This document shows, one piece after another, positions 1-7,274 of a stretch of 42,929 nt of DNA. The stretch comes from an uncultured Oscillospiraceae bacterium (GTDB lineage Bacteria > Bacillota > Clostridia > Oscillospirales > Oscillospiraceae): positions 1-42,929 of the forward strand of contig CAKUIM010000020.1 in assembly GCA_934660965.1 (NCBI GenBank), written 5' to 3'. Numbering within the stretch: position 1 is the stretch's first letter; each line of letters opens with the position of its first letter. Position numbers and translations under genes: made by a program. Below the pieces are notes generated by a model. That model was given only the letters and a program-made list of their open reading frames with translations. It had not been told where the DNA came from and made no database searches.

Positions 1-139
1 GCCTGCCGCCTTCATCCCTCCAAGACCCCGCTTCCGCGGTGCCCCGTCCGTCAGGCGCTCGATTAATATACCAAACTTTCCCCTGCTTGTCAACACCAAA
101 CTTCAACTTTTTCCGACTTTTTTCATTTTCGCCCCCGCG

Positions 140-168
140 TTGCTTTTCCCCTTCCCCTATGCTACAAT
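140..168 (+). promoter_or_regulatory. Sigma-70-type promoter of metA
   Basis: TTGCTT (140-145), a 17-base spacer and TACAAT (163-168) form a good housekeeping promoter. It lies about 40 bases before the metA start. I see no riboswitch or T-box between it and the gene. Bases 1-139 contain nothing else that I can support. Confidence 0.6.
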
Positions 169-206
169 ACAATATAAATCCATCAAACCTAAAGGAGGTG
201 ACGCGG

Positions 207-1133
207 ATGCCCATCCGAATCCCGGACGCCCTGCCCGCCACCGGCATCCTGGAAGGCGAGAATATCTTCGTCATGACGGAAAACCGCGCGCTTCATCAGG
301 ATATCCGGCCGCTGAATCTGCTGATCCTCAACCTGATGCCCACCAAGATTGTCACTGAGACGCAGCTGCTGCGCAAGCTCTCCAACACCCCCCTTCAGGT
401 CCACGTCCAGCTGCTCCAGACCGCCAGCCATGTCTCCCAGAATACAGACTTTCAGCATCTCAATTCCTTCTACACCTCCTTCGACCAGGTGCGCGGCGAG
501 CGCTACGACGGTATGATCATCACCGGCGCGCCGGTGGAGAATATGGATTTCTGCGACGTGGACTACTGGGACGAGCTGTGCGAGATCATGGACTGGACCC
601 GCACCCACGTCCACTCCACCCTCCACGTGTGCTGGGGCGCCCAGGCGGGGCTTTACTATCACTACGGCATCCCCAAGTACTCGCTGCCCGAAAAGCTCTC
701 CGGGGTGTTCGCCCACACCGCTGTCAAGAAAAACTCGCCCCTGTTCCGCGGGTTTGACGATGTCTTTTATATCCCCCACTCCCGCCACACGGAAAATCGC
801 GCGGAGGACATCCTGCGCCGGCCGGAGCTGGAGCTGCTGGCCGTGTCGGAGGAGGCCGGGGTGTTCGCGGTGAAAAGCCGGGACAACCGCCGCTTTTTCA
901 TCACCGGCCACCCGGAGTACGACCCCGACACCCTGTCCCAGGAGTATTTTCGGGACCGGGACAGGGGCCTGGCTGTCCCGCTGCCCCGGCACTACTTTCC
1001 CGGCGACGACCCCGCCCGGGCGCCCATGGTGAACTGGCGCAGCGCCGGTCAGCTGTTCTACAACAACTGGCTCAATTATTACGTCTACCAGACCACGCCC
1101 TACGACCTTCAGCAGATTGCCGGAGAGGGCTGA
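207..1133 (+). CDS. metA: Homoserine O-acyltransferase MetA, probably acetyl-CoA specific
   Basis: The first step of methionine synthesis from homoserine: O-acylation in the cytoplasm. The 308-residue protein has the usual family length. The catalytic triad is in place: Cys142 in VCWGAQ, His235 and Glu237 in GHPEYD. Residue 111, in the GAPVE loop, is Glu. In characterised MetA enzymes Glu at this position goes with acetyl-CoA and Gly with succinyl-CoA, so I infer O-acetylhomoserine as product. The start at 207 is chosen because AAAGGAGG lies just upstream and the family N-terminus is MPIRIPD. The open frame continues upstream to 39, but that stretch includes the promoter and looks non-coding. 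Confidence 0.95.
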   Translation: MPIRIPDALPATGILEGENIFVMTENRALHQDIRPLNLLILNLMPTKIVTETQLLRKLSNTPLQVHVQLLQTASHVSQNTDFQHLNSFYTSFDQVRGERYDGMIITGAPVENMDFCDVDYWDELCEIMDWTRTHVHSTLHVCWGAQAGLYYHYGIPKYSLPEKLSGVFAHTAVKKNSPLFRGFDDVFYIPHSRHTENRAEDILRRPELELLAVSEEAGVFAVKSRDNRRFFITGHPEYDPDTLSQEYFRDRDRGLAVPLPRHYFPGDDPARAPMVNWRSAGQLFYNNWLNYYVYQTTPYDLQQIAGEG

Positions 1134-1186
1134 CCCCCCAGCGCCCGCCCCGCAGCGGCGCCCACCATATAAAAGGAGACCTTTCC

Positions 1187-2386
1187 ATGAACATTCCCGC
1201 ACTGCGCGCCGACCTTCTGACTATATCCGCCTACAAAGATCTTCTGGATGAGCCGACGATGGGCCAGACGCTTTGGCTGCTCTCCACCCTCTCCGAGAGG
1301 GAGGGTGAGGCCGCCTTAGACGCCTACACCGGCCTCTTCTATTCCCTTAAGTCCGCCGGCTTTCCGGGCCTTGGCGCCTACCTTGCCCACGCCCTGCGCT
1401 GGAGCGAGGGCCCCTACCCCAGCCTTGCGGCGGCCGGCGGCGAGGATACCGCCCTTTCTGACGCGGCCCGGCGCGATGTGGATGCCTTTGCCCGGCTCTC
1501 CGCCGTCTCCGGTGAGGAATGGGCCGCCGCCCTGTCCGGCGTTCTGGGCGAGGCGTTCGGCCAGGCGCTTGCCACCCTTCCCAGGCTGGAGGACTGCGTC
1601 CCCTTCTCCTTCGAGGGCCTGACGGAGCTCTACCGCGTCCAGGGTGCCGGGAAATTTGCCCGCTACCGTGCCTTTGTCTGGGAGGACGGCGCGCTCATCC
1701 CAGTGTCACGCCCCGACTGCCCCGGCGCGGACGAGCTGCTGGGCTATGAGCGGCAGCGCGCCGCCGTGGCGGACAACGCCCGCTCGCTGCTTGCCGGCCG
1801 GCGGGTGAACAACGTGCTGCTCTACGGCGAGAGCGGCACCGGCAAGTCCGCCGCCGTCAAAAACCTGCTCACCCTGCCCGGCATGGAAGAGCTGCGCATC
1901 ATCGAGGCGGACAAGAGCGACCTTGCCGGCCTGCCCGCCCTCATCCGCAGCCTGGACGGCCGGCGGCAGAAGTTTATTCTCTTCATCGACGACCTGGCCT
2001 TCGACCGGGACGATGCCTCCTACTCCATCCTCAAGACCATCCTGGAGGGCGGGCTGGAGCGCCGGCCGGACAACGTGGCGGTGTACGCCACCTCCAACCG
2101 CCGCCACCTGGTGCGCCAGACTTTCTCCGACCGCGCCGGAGACGAGGTGGACCGCAACGAAACCATCCAGGAAAAGACCTCCCTGGCCGACCGCTTCGGG
2201 GTGCGCATCCGCTTCGAGTCCCTGACCAAGCCGGAATACCTGGCCACGGTGGACATGCTCGCCGAACGGCACGGCGTCACCATGGACCGGGAGGAGCTCC
2301 ACCGGCAGGCCGTGGCCTGGGAGCGGCTCCACGCCGCCCAGACCCCCCGCTCGGCCCTGCAGTTCATCCTCTCCCTGACGCAGTAA
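1187..2386 (+). CDS. DUF815 family AAA+ ATPase
   Basis: A 399-residue protein of the DUF815 family of predicted ATPases. The N-terminal half is helical and poorly characterised. The C-terminal half is a P-loop domain with Walker A GESGTGKS near residue 213, a Walker B-like ILFIDDL stretch and a sensor-like YATSNRRHL segment. Family members are widespread in Firmicutes but the substrate is unknown. It starts 53 bases after metA with an AAAGGAGA site and probably shares its transcript. Nothing in the sequence ties it to methionine synthesis, and I assign no specific role. Confidence 0.9.
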   Translation: MNIPALRADLLTISAYKDLLDEPTMGQTLWLLSTLSEREGEAALDAYTGLFYSLKSAGFPGLGAYLAHALRWSEGPYPSLAAAGGEDTALSDAARRDVDAFARLSAVSGEEWAAALSGVLGEAFGQALATLPRLEDCVPFSFEGLTELYRVQGAGKFARYRAFVWEDGALIPVSRPDCPGADELLGYERQRAAVADNARSLLAGRRVNNVLLYGESGTGKSAAVKNLLTLPGMEELRIIEADKSDLAGLPALIRSLDGRRQKFILFIDDLAFDRDDASYSILKTILEGGLERRPDNVAVYATSNRRHLVRQTFSDRAGDEVDRNETIQEKTSLADRFGVRIRFESLTKPEYLATVDMLAERHGVTMDREELHRQAVAWERLHAAQTPRSALQFILSLTQ

Positions 2387-2392
2387 GCAAGC

Positions 2393-2430
2393 AAAAACCT
2401 CCGGCGTGCCGCGGCGCGCCGGAGGTTTTT
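2393..2430. terminator. Bidirectional intrinsic terminator
   Basis: AAAAACCTCCGGCG pairs with CGCCGGAGGTTTTT. The A-run and T-run flank a GC-rich stem, so it can serve both the metA-DUF815 transcript and the converging ABC exporter operon. Confidence 0.9.
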
Positions 2431-2449
2431 CCATCTGTATCTAAACTGT

Positions 2450-5449
2450 TTACTCGCTGCGCAGGGCCTCTACGGGGTCCTTTTTCGCCGCGCCCCGGGC
2501 CGGGATAAGGCCCGCCAGCATGGTAAGCAGCGTGCTGATAGCCACAAGAACGACGCCGCCGGCCACAGGCAAAGACGCCTTGAGCCCCTCAATGCCGGTA
2601 AAGTGCAGCAGGATGGCGTTGATGGGGATGATGAGCGCCAGCGTGATGGCGATGCCCAGAATGCCCGCGCCAAGGCCCACGATCATGGTCTCGGCGTTGA
2701 ATACCCGGGACACGTCCCGCTTGGAGGCGCCCACGGCGCGGAGGATACCGATCTCCTTGGTGCGCTCGAGCACCGAGATATGGGTGATGATGCCGATCAT
2801 GATGGACGACACCACCAGGGAGATGGACACAAAGGCGATGAGCAGATAGCTGATGCCGCTGATGATGTCGGTGATGGAGCTCATGAGCAGGGCCACATAG
2901 TCGGTGTAGGTGATCTGCTCATCCTCGGCAAGGCCGCTGTTATACTCCCCGATGAGGTCGGCCACCCGGTCCTTGTCGGCAAAGGTGGCGGCATAGAGGC
3001 TGATGGCGGCGGGGCTGTCCGGGTCCACATAGCCCAGCAGATCCAGGTTTTTCTCATAGGTGGACCTGGAGCGGGTGGCGGGCATGTAGTTGTCATAAAG
3101 ATAGACATACTGCTCCCCGGTGAGGGCCATGCCGGCGGCGTCCCCGTCCCCGGCGGCCAGGGCGGCGTCCAGCATGGCGGACAGCTCCCCGATGCTCATG
3201 GTCTCCAGCCGGGCCCGGACGCCCTGGGCATACTGCTCGCGCACCTGTCCGGCGACGGCCTCCTCCACCTGGGAGAAGAGCTGCTCGTCGCTCATGTCCG
3301 CGATGTAGGACGCGATGGTGGCCTCGTCCACCCCCATCTCCTGGGCGTACTGCGCCACGATCATCTCCTCGATGCCGGCGCGGGTCAGGCCGTCCATCTG
3401 GGCGTCCACCACGCTCCGGACATAGTCGGCGGCGGGCTGGCTCATGGCGTCGAGATAGGCCTCCGCCTTGGCCTGGCTGTCTAAACCGGAGAGGTAGTCC
3501 CGGATAAGCCGCTCCTTCTCGTCTGCGGCAGGCTCATCCTCCTCTCCGGTGGCAAAGGGCAGGCCCAGGAGCACGTCGGTGCCGGAGTCGGCCATCTGCT
3601 CCCGGACAACATCGGACTGGGCGGTGGCCTCGATGGCGTAATCGGTGAGGGCGCTGGTGTAGCCGATGGAGCCGGCCAGCATGGAGCCGCTGCCCATGGC
3701 GGCGTCGCCGTTGGGCCGGGCGATGCCCACCACGCGCAGGGTGGTGCCGATGTCGCCGCTGTTGTAGAGAAGCTCCAGCCCGGCCCGGGTGCCGGACAGG
3801 TCCGCGTAGGTGCCGGTTTGGGCGTCGTACTGATAGCGCTCGGAGGGGAGGATGAGCTTGAAGGTAGTGCCGCACAGCTCCTCATAGCTCCAGGCGCGGC
3901 TCTCCTCGGAGACGTCCTCGCCGTTTTGCAGGGCGTTGAGGGTGTCCTCCATCTCGCTGTGGGACATCAGTCCCAGGGCGTACAGCATCAGGTCGGACAC
4001 CTCGTTGCTCTCGTCCACGAAGAGCACCACCTCGTCGCAGCGCTCCGGCCAGGAGCCGTAGAGCAGGTCGTAATTGTCCGTGACCTGCCCGGCGATGAGC
4101 GCGCCGTCCTCCCCGCTCATCAGCTCCTCCCAGACGTCCATGCTCTCATACATGGAGCCGAAGGAGCTGAAATAGCTGGAGTAGTCGCCGCCGTACATGA
4201 CGGTCATGGCCTCCTCCATGAGGCTCATGACGTCGCTTTTGATGATCTCGCCGTTGGCATCCTTATTATAAATGTCAAAGGCGAAGTCATAGCCGTAGCG
4301 GATGGCGGCAAGCTGCGCGATCTCGTTGCCGTCCTGCTCCAGCCACGCCTTGAAGGACTTCAGGTCGTTGGTCACCGTCTCGGCGTTGAACATGGAGTCC
4401 ATCAGGTCGAACATGACGGTGGAGGTGTAGACCCGGTCCAGGGCGCGTTCCGGCTCTGCCTCCTTTTTCGTGCCCATCAGGGAGGTGAGCATGGCGGACA
4501 TGTCGACGCTCTCCGCCTCGATGGTGATGGGGTAGCTTGACAGGGTATCCTCCTGGACGCGGCTGATGTAGGCGTTGATGCCGGAGGACAGGGCCAGGAT
4601 GAGGGCGATGCCGATGATGCCGATGGAGCCGGCAAAGCTTGTGAGCACCGTGCGGCCCTTCTTGGTCATCAGGTTATTGAGGGACAGGGACAGCGCCGTG
4701 AGGAAGGACATGGAGGTGTGCCGCCCGGTCTTTGCGCCCTTGCCCGTGACCGCCGGGGCGGCCGCCTCGGCGTGATAGGGGTCGGAGTCGCCGGTGACCC
4801 GCCCATCCTTGAGGGTGATGATGCGGGTGGAGTAGCGCTGGGCAAGCTCGGGGTTGTGGGTGACCATGATGACCAGCCGGTCCTTCGCCACCTCCCGGAG
4901 CAGCTCCATGACCTGGATGGAGGTCTCGCTGTCCAGCGCGCCGGTGGGCTCGTCCGCCAGGAGGATGTCCGGGTCGTTGATGAGGGCGCGGGCGATGGCC
5001 ACCCGCTGCATCTGGCCGCCGGACATCTGGCTGGGCTTTTTATTCAGCTGGTCGCCCAGGCCCACCCGCTCCAGCGCCTCCTTCGCCCGGCGGCGGCGCT
5101 CCGCCTTAGATACCCCCGCCAGGGTCAGCGCCAGCTCCACGTTGGCCAGCACCGTCTGGTGGGGGATGAGGTTATAGCTCTGGAACACAAAGCCCACCGA
5201 GTGGTTGCGGTAGGCGTCCCAGTCGCTGTCCCTATACTCCTTGGTGGAGCGGCCGTTGATAATAAGGTCGCCGCTGGAGTAGCGGTCAAGTCCGCCGATG
5301 ATGTTCAGCGTGGTGGTCTTGCCGCAGCCGGAGGGGCCCAGAATGGAGACGAACTCATTCTCCCGGAACTCCAGGTCGATGCCCCGCAGAGCCTCCACCG
5401 TGGTCCCGCCCACCGTATAGTTTTTGTGGATGTCCGATAGCTTCAGCAT
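2450..5449 (-). CDS. MacB/FtsX-type ABC transporter, fused ATPase and permease
   Basis: A 999-residue fusion of an ABC ATPase and an FtsX-like permease, the architecture of MacB/LolCDE-type exporters. The ATPase shows Walker A GPSGCGKT (38-45), signature SGGQ (about 143) and Walker B ILLADEP (about 162). A first membrane segment near residue 275 is followed by roughly 550 acidic, presumably extracellular residues. Three membrane helices then close the protein, with the FtsX-like ERTKEIGILRAVGAS loop between two of them. Such proteins export or sense peptides, antibiotics or lipids. The substrate is not readable here. Its start overlaps the end of the upstream MarR gene by a few bases, so the two are translationally coupled and likely part of a drug- or peptide-responsive operon. 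Confidence 0.93.
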   Translation of the reverse strand: MLKLSDIHKNYTVGGTTVEALRGIDLEFRENEFVSILGPSGCGKTTTLNIIGGLDRYSSGDLIINGRSTKEYRDSDWDAYRNHSVGFVFQSYNLIPHQTVLANVELALTLAGVSKAERRRRAKEALERVGLGDQLNKKPSQMSGGQMQRVAIARALINDPDILLADEPTGALDSETSIQVMELLREVAKDRLVIMVTHNPELAQRYSTRIITLKDGRVTGDSDPYHAEAAAPAVTGKGAKTGRHTSMSFLTALSLSLNNLMTKKGRTVLTSFAGSIGIIGIALILALSSGINAYISRVQEDTLSSYPITIEAESVDMSAMLTSLMGTKKEAEPERALDRVYTSTVMFDLMDSMFNAETVTNDLKSFKAWLEQDGNEIAQLAAIRYGYDFAFDIYNKDANGEIIKSDVMSLMEEAMTVMYGGDYSSYFSSFGSMYESMDVWEELMSGEDGALIAGQVTDNYDLLYGSWPERCDEVVLFVDESNEVSDLMLYALGLMSHSEMEDTLNALQNGEDVSEESRAWSYEELCGTTFKLILPSERYQYDAQTGTYADLSGTRAGLELLYNSGDIGTTLRVVGIARPNGDAAMGSGSMLAGSIGYTSALTDYAIEATAQSDVVREQMADSGTDVLLGLPFATGEEDEPAADEKERLIRDYLSGLDSQAKAEAYLDAMSQPAADYVRSVVDAQMDGLTRAGIEEMIVAQYAQEMGVDEATIASYIADMSDEQLFSQVEEAVAGQVREQYAQGVRARLETMSIGELSAMLDAALAAGDGDAAGMALTGEQYVYLYDNYMPATRSRSTYEKNLDLLGYVDPDSPAAISLYAATFADKDRVADLIGEYNSGLAEDEQITYTDYVALLMSSITDIISGISYLLIAFVSISLVVSSIMIGIITHISVLERTKEIGILRAVGASKRDVSRVFNAETMIVGLGAGILGIAITLALIIPINAILLHFTGIEGLKASLPVAGGVVLVAISTLLTMLAGLIPARGAAKKDPVEALRSE

Positions 5450-5904
5450 TTCGCTTTGTCTCCTTCGAAATACCGTTCGAGATAGTCAAGGGCGGCGTCC
5501 GCCGCCTCCAGCCCCCGCAGAAAATCCCGCCGCAGCGCCGCAGGCATGTCCGCAAAGGCGTCCTCATAGCGCTGGGCCCGCCGGCGGATGTCGGCCACGG
5601 CGGCCTCGCCCTTCTCCGTCAGGCTCAAGCCCACCACCCGCTCGTCCCGGGGGCTGCGGCTGCGCTTGAGGTAGCCCGCCGCCTCCAGCTTTTTGCACAT
5701 GGTGGAGGTGTTGGCCTGGCCGATGTGCAGCCGCTCGCCGGCCTCGCCCACGCTCCTGGCACCGTCGGCCACCTGAAAGAGCAGGCAGCCCTGCAGCGGA
5801 GTGAGCCCGTCCTCCTGCACGATGGCGTTGATATGCCGCCCGGCTTTGGCCCGCAGGCGCTGAAAAATCGCCAGAGCCGCCAGGCGTTCCCTCCCGATTT
5901 CCAT
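5443..5904 (-). CDS. MarR family transcriptional regulator
   Basis: A 153-residue winged-helix protein of the MarR family. Visible features are the VAD-GARSVGEAGERLHI recognition region, the TSTMCKKLEAAGYLKRS helix that normally reads DNA, and the DERVVGLSLTEKG wing. MarR proteins are usually ligand-responsive repressors. It is the first gene of the operon with the ABC exporter, which suggests it represses that exporter until a compound appears. An AAAGGAGA ribosome site precedes the start. A palindrome over its own -10 region supports autorepression. Confidence 0.92.
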   Translation of the reverse strand: MEIGRERLAALAIFQRLRAKAGRHINAIVQEDGLTPLQGCLLFQVADGARSVGEAGERLHIGQANTSTMCKKLEAAGYLKRSRSPRDERVVGLSLTEKGEAAVADIRRRAQRYEDAFADMPAALRRDFLRGLEAADAALDYLERYFEGDKAKC

Positions 5905-5935
5905 GCTTCCCGTCTCCTTTCAGCACCGTTTAAAT

Positions 5936-5979
5936 ATATATGCGCAACATATATTATGCCCCTCTCCCTCGCCTGTCAA
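5936..5979 (-). promoter_or_regulatory. MarR operon promoter with overlapping operator
   Basis: Read on the minus strand, TTGACA (5974-5979), 17 bases, then TAATAT (5951-5956). The dyad ATATATG-N5-CATATAT (5936-5954) covers the -10 box and the expected transcription start. Its length and symmetry fit a MarR dimer, so binding there would block transcription of marR and the exporter. Confidence 0.7.
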
Positions 5980-6032
5980 CACCATTTCCGCCCCCGGGAA
6001 AAAGGTTTACCGTTTGTCCACATTTTCCCCGC

Positions 6033-6066
6033 AAAAAGCGGGCCGCCACCCGGGCCGCCCGCTTTT
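6033..6066 (-). terminator. Intrinsic terminator of the Cys-rich gene
   Basis: AAAAGCGGGC pairs with GCCCGCTTTT around a GC-rich inner stem, ending in a run of T on the minus strand, 12 bases after the stop codon at 6078. Confidence 0.85.
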
Positions 6067-6077
6067 CACCCTCTGCC

Positions 6078-6926
6078 TTACGCCAGGAATGCCACATCCG
6101 CGGCACAGACGAAATAGATGCGCGCTGTCTCGTCGCTTGCAAGCACCATCACCTTGCCCACAGTGCCCAGCAGCTCCACGTTGGAAAGGGCCAGATAACC
6201 CGCCGTGAGGGTGACCCGGCGGCTGAGATTGCTGCCGCCAAGGGCGGCGAGCACCCCGGCGGCGCAGCAGCACTCCTCGCAGCCGCAGCTGCACGCGCAC
6301 TGATTGCAGGTGCTGGCGCAGGGGTTGAGCCGGGCGCTGAGATACCGCTTGAGCCGGCGGAAATTCCGCGCCGCCACTTCGGCCGCGGTAAGGTCTCCCT
6401 CCGCCGTGGCCGCCTGCTGGGCGATGACCAGGGCGGTAAGCTGACAGATGGACAGCTGGGTTGCGGTGAAGGGCAGGGCCGTGGCCGCCCCCACCGCGGG
6501 ATAGTTGGGCACAGCGGAGATGTCCAGCAGGTCGCAGCTGCACGGGGAGAACCGGCGGAACACCCCGGAGAGCTCGGTTCCCAGGTTGTCGGCGCTCTGG
6601 GCGCCGGCCGCCGGGGCCGTCAGCGCCGCCCCGGCCACAAAGCTGTCGGTGACAAAGGCGGCCTGGGCAAAGTTCAGCAGCTCCGCCGCCTCATTGCTGC
6701 ACAAAAGGCCCAGGGCCGCCCGAAAGCCCTGCTTGCAGCAGCAGCCCTCCTCCGCTTGGGGCACCACCGGCGGCGCAGGGGCCACCGTGCAGCACACTGT
6801 GCGCTCCCCCGAGGCTGCCGCCGTCTGAGCCCCGGCGCAGGGGCAGCCCCCGCCCAGGGAGGCCGCGTATTCTTCGGCAGATATGGCCCCCGGCCCCTCC
6901 GGGGCTCCAAAACATATGTGATTCAT
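6078..6926 (-). CDS. Cysteine-rich hypothetical protein
   Basis: I do not recognise this 282-residue protein. It contains 22 cysteines in clusters: GCPC, VCC, GCCC, SPCSC and a dense block NPCASTCNQCACSCGCEECCC in the second half. Two alanine-rich helical stretches separate the Cys clusters, and no signal peptide or membrane helix is obvious. Cys-rich clusters of this sort occur in spore coat and metal-binding proteins, and the organism sporulates, but neither role is shown. The start at 6926 is preferred over 6986 because AAAGGAGCG sits correctly before it. The gene is monocistronic and divergent from nrdD. Confidence 0.75.
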   Translation of the reverse strand: MNHICFGAPEGPGAISAEEYAASLGGGCPCAGAQTAAASGERTVCCTVAPAPPVVPQAEEGCCCKQGFRAALGLLCSNEAAELLNFAQAAFVTDSFVAGAALTAPAAGAQSADNLGTELSGVFRRFSPCSCDLLDISAVPNYPAVGAATALPFTATQLSICQLTALVIAQQAATAEGDLTAAEVAARNFRRLKRYLSARLNPCASTCNQCACSCGCEECCCAAGVLAALGGSNLSRRVTLTAGYLALSNVELLGTVGKVMVLASDETARIYFVCAADVAFLA

Positions 6927-7142
6927 AGGCTCGCTCCTTTCATTTCGGCGGCGGATGGCGGAATGTCCCGCTCCCCGCCGCTTCACGGTCCATCCCAGTC
7001 TATGCCCCGCTCCGGCAATCCGTCCCCGCCGGCCGCTTCCGGCAGGGCGCGCCTCCCTTGTGCAAGGCGCCTTTACGCCCGCTGCGCGCCCCCTCTCTCC
7101 ATCGCAAGATGTTGTATGAGAAAAAGTGACGCAGAAAGACCA

Positions 7143-7197
7143 GCACTATATTTAGGGAATATTGTGTATTTACAGCGCAAGAAACACGTGGTATTGT
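7143..7197 (+). promoter_or_regulatory. nrdD promoter with candidate NrdR box
   Basis: TTTACA (7169-7174), a 17-base spacer and TATTGT (7192-7197) give a plausible promoter. Just upstream, 7143-7158 matches the NrdR-box consensus acaCwAtATaTwGtgt in 9 of the 10 core positions. A perfect right half-site of the same consensus ends at 7167. NrdR boxes normally occur in pairs about 31 bases apart centre to centre, and this pair overlaps, so the call is tentative. The rest of 6927-7142 shows no gene. Confidence 0.45.
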
Positions 7198-7274
7198 ATA
7201 AAGGTAACATGTGCCCCCGCGCGGGGCTGAACATATGCTCGCCAGACATCAAAAAACAGAGAGGAGCCGCACAA

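Noticed and set aside
1..139. Possible SAM riboswitch or T-box before metA
   Set aside because: I find neither a T-box sequence nor a recognisable SAM-riboswitch core. The mapped promoter lies only about 40 bases before the start, leaving no room for one.
6997..7004. CATAGACT on the minus strand as a sigma-E -10 element for the Cys-rich gene
   Set aside because: The -10 matches 7 of 8 bases, but no acceptable sigma-E -35 lies 14-15 bases upstream.
5940..7274. Open frame extending nrdD far upstream
   Set aside because: It runs through the antisense of the Cys-rich gene and the nrdD promoter. The true N-terminus is the ATP-cone at 7275.
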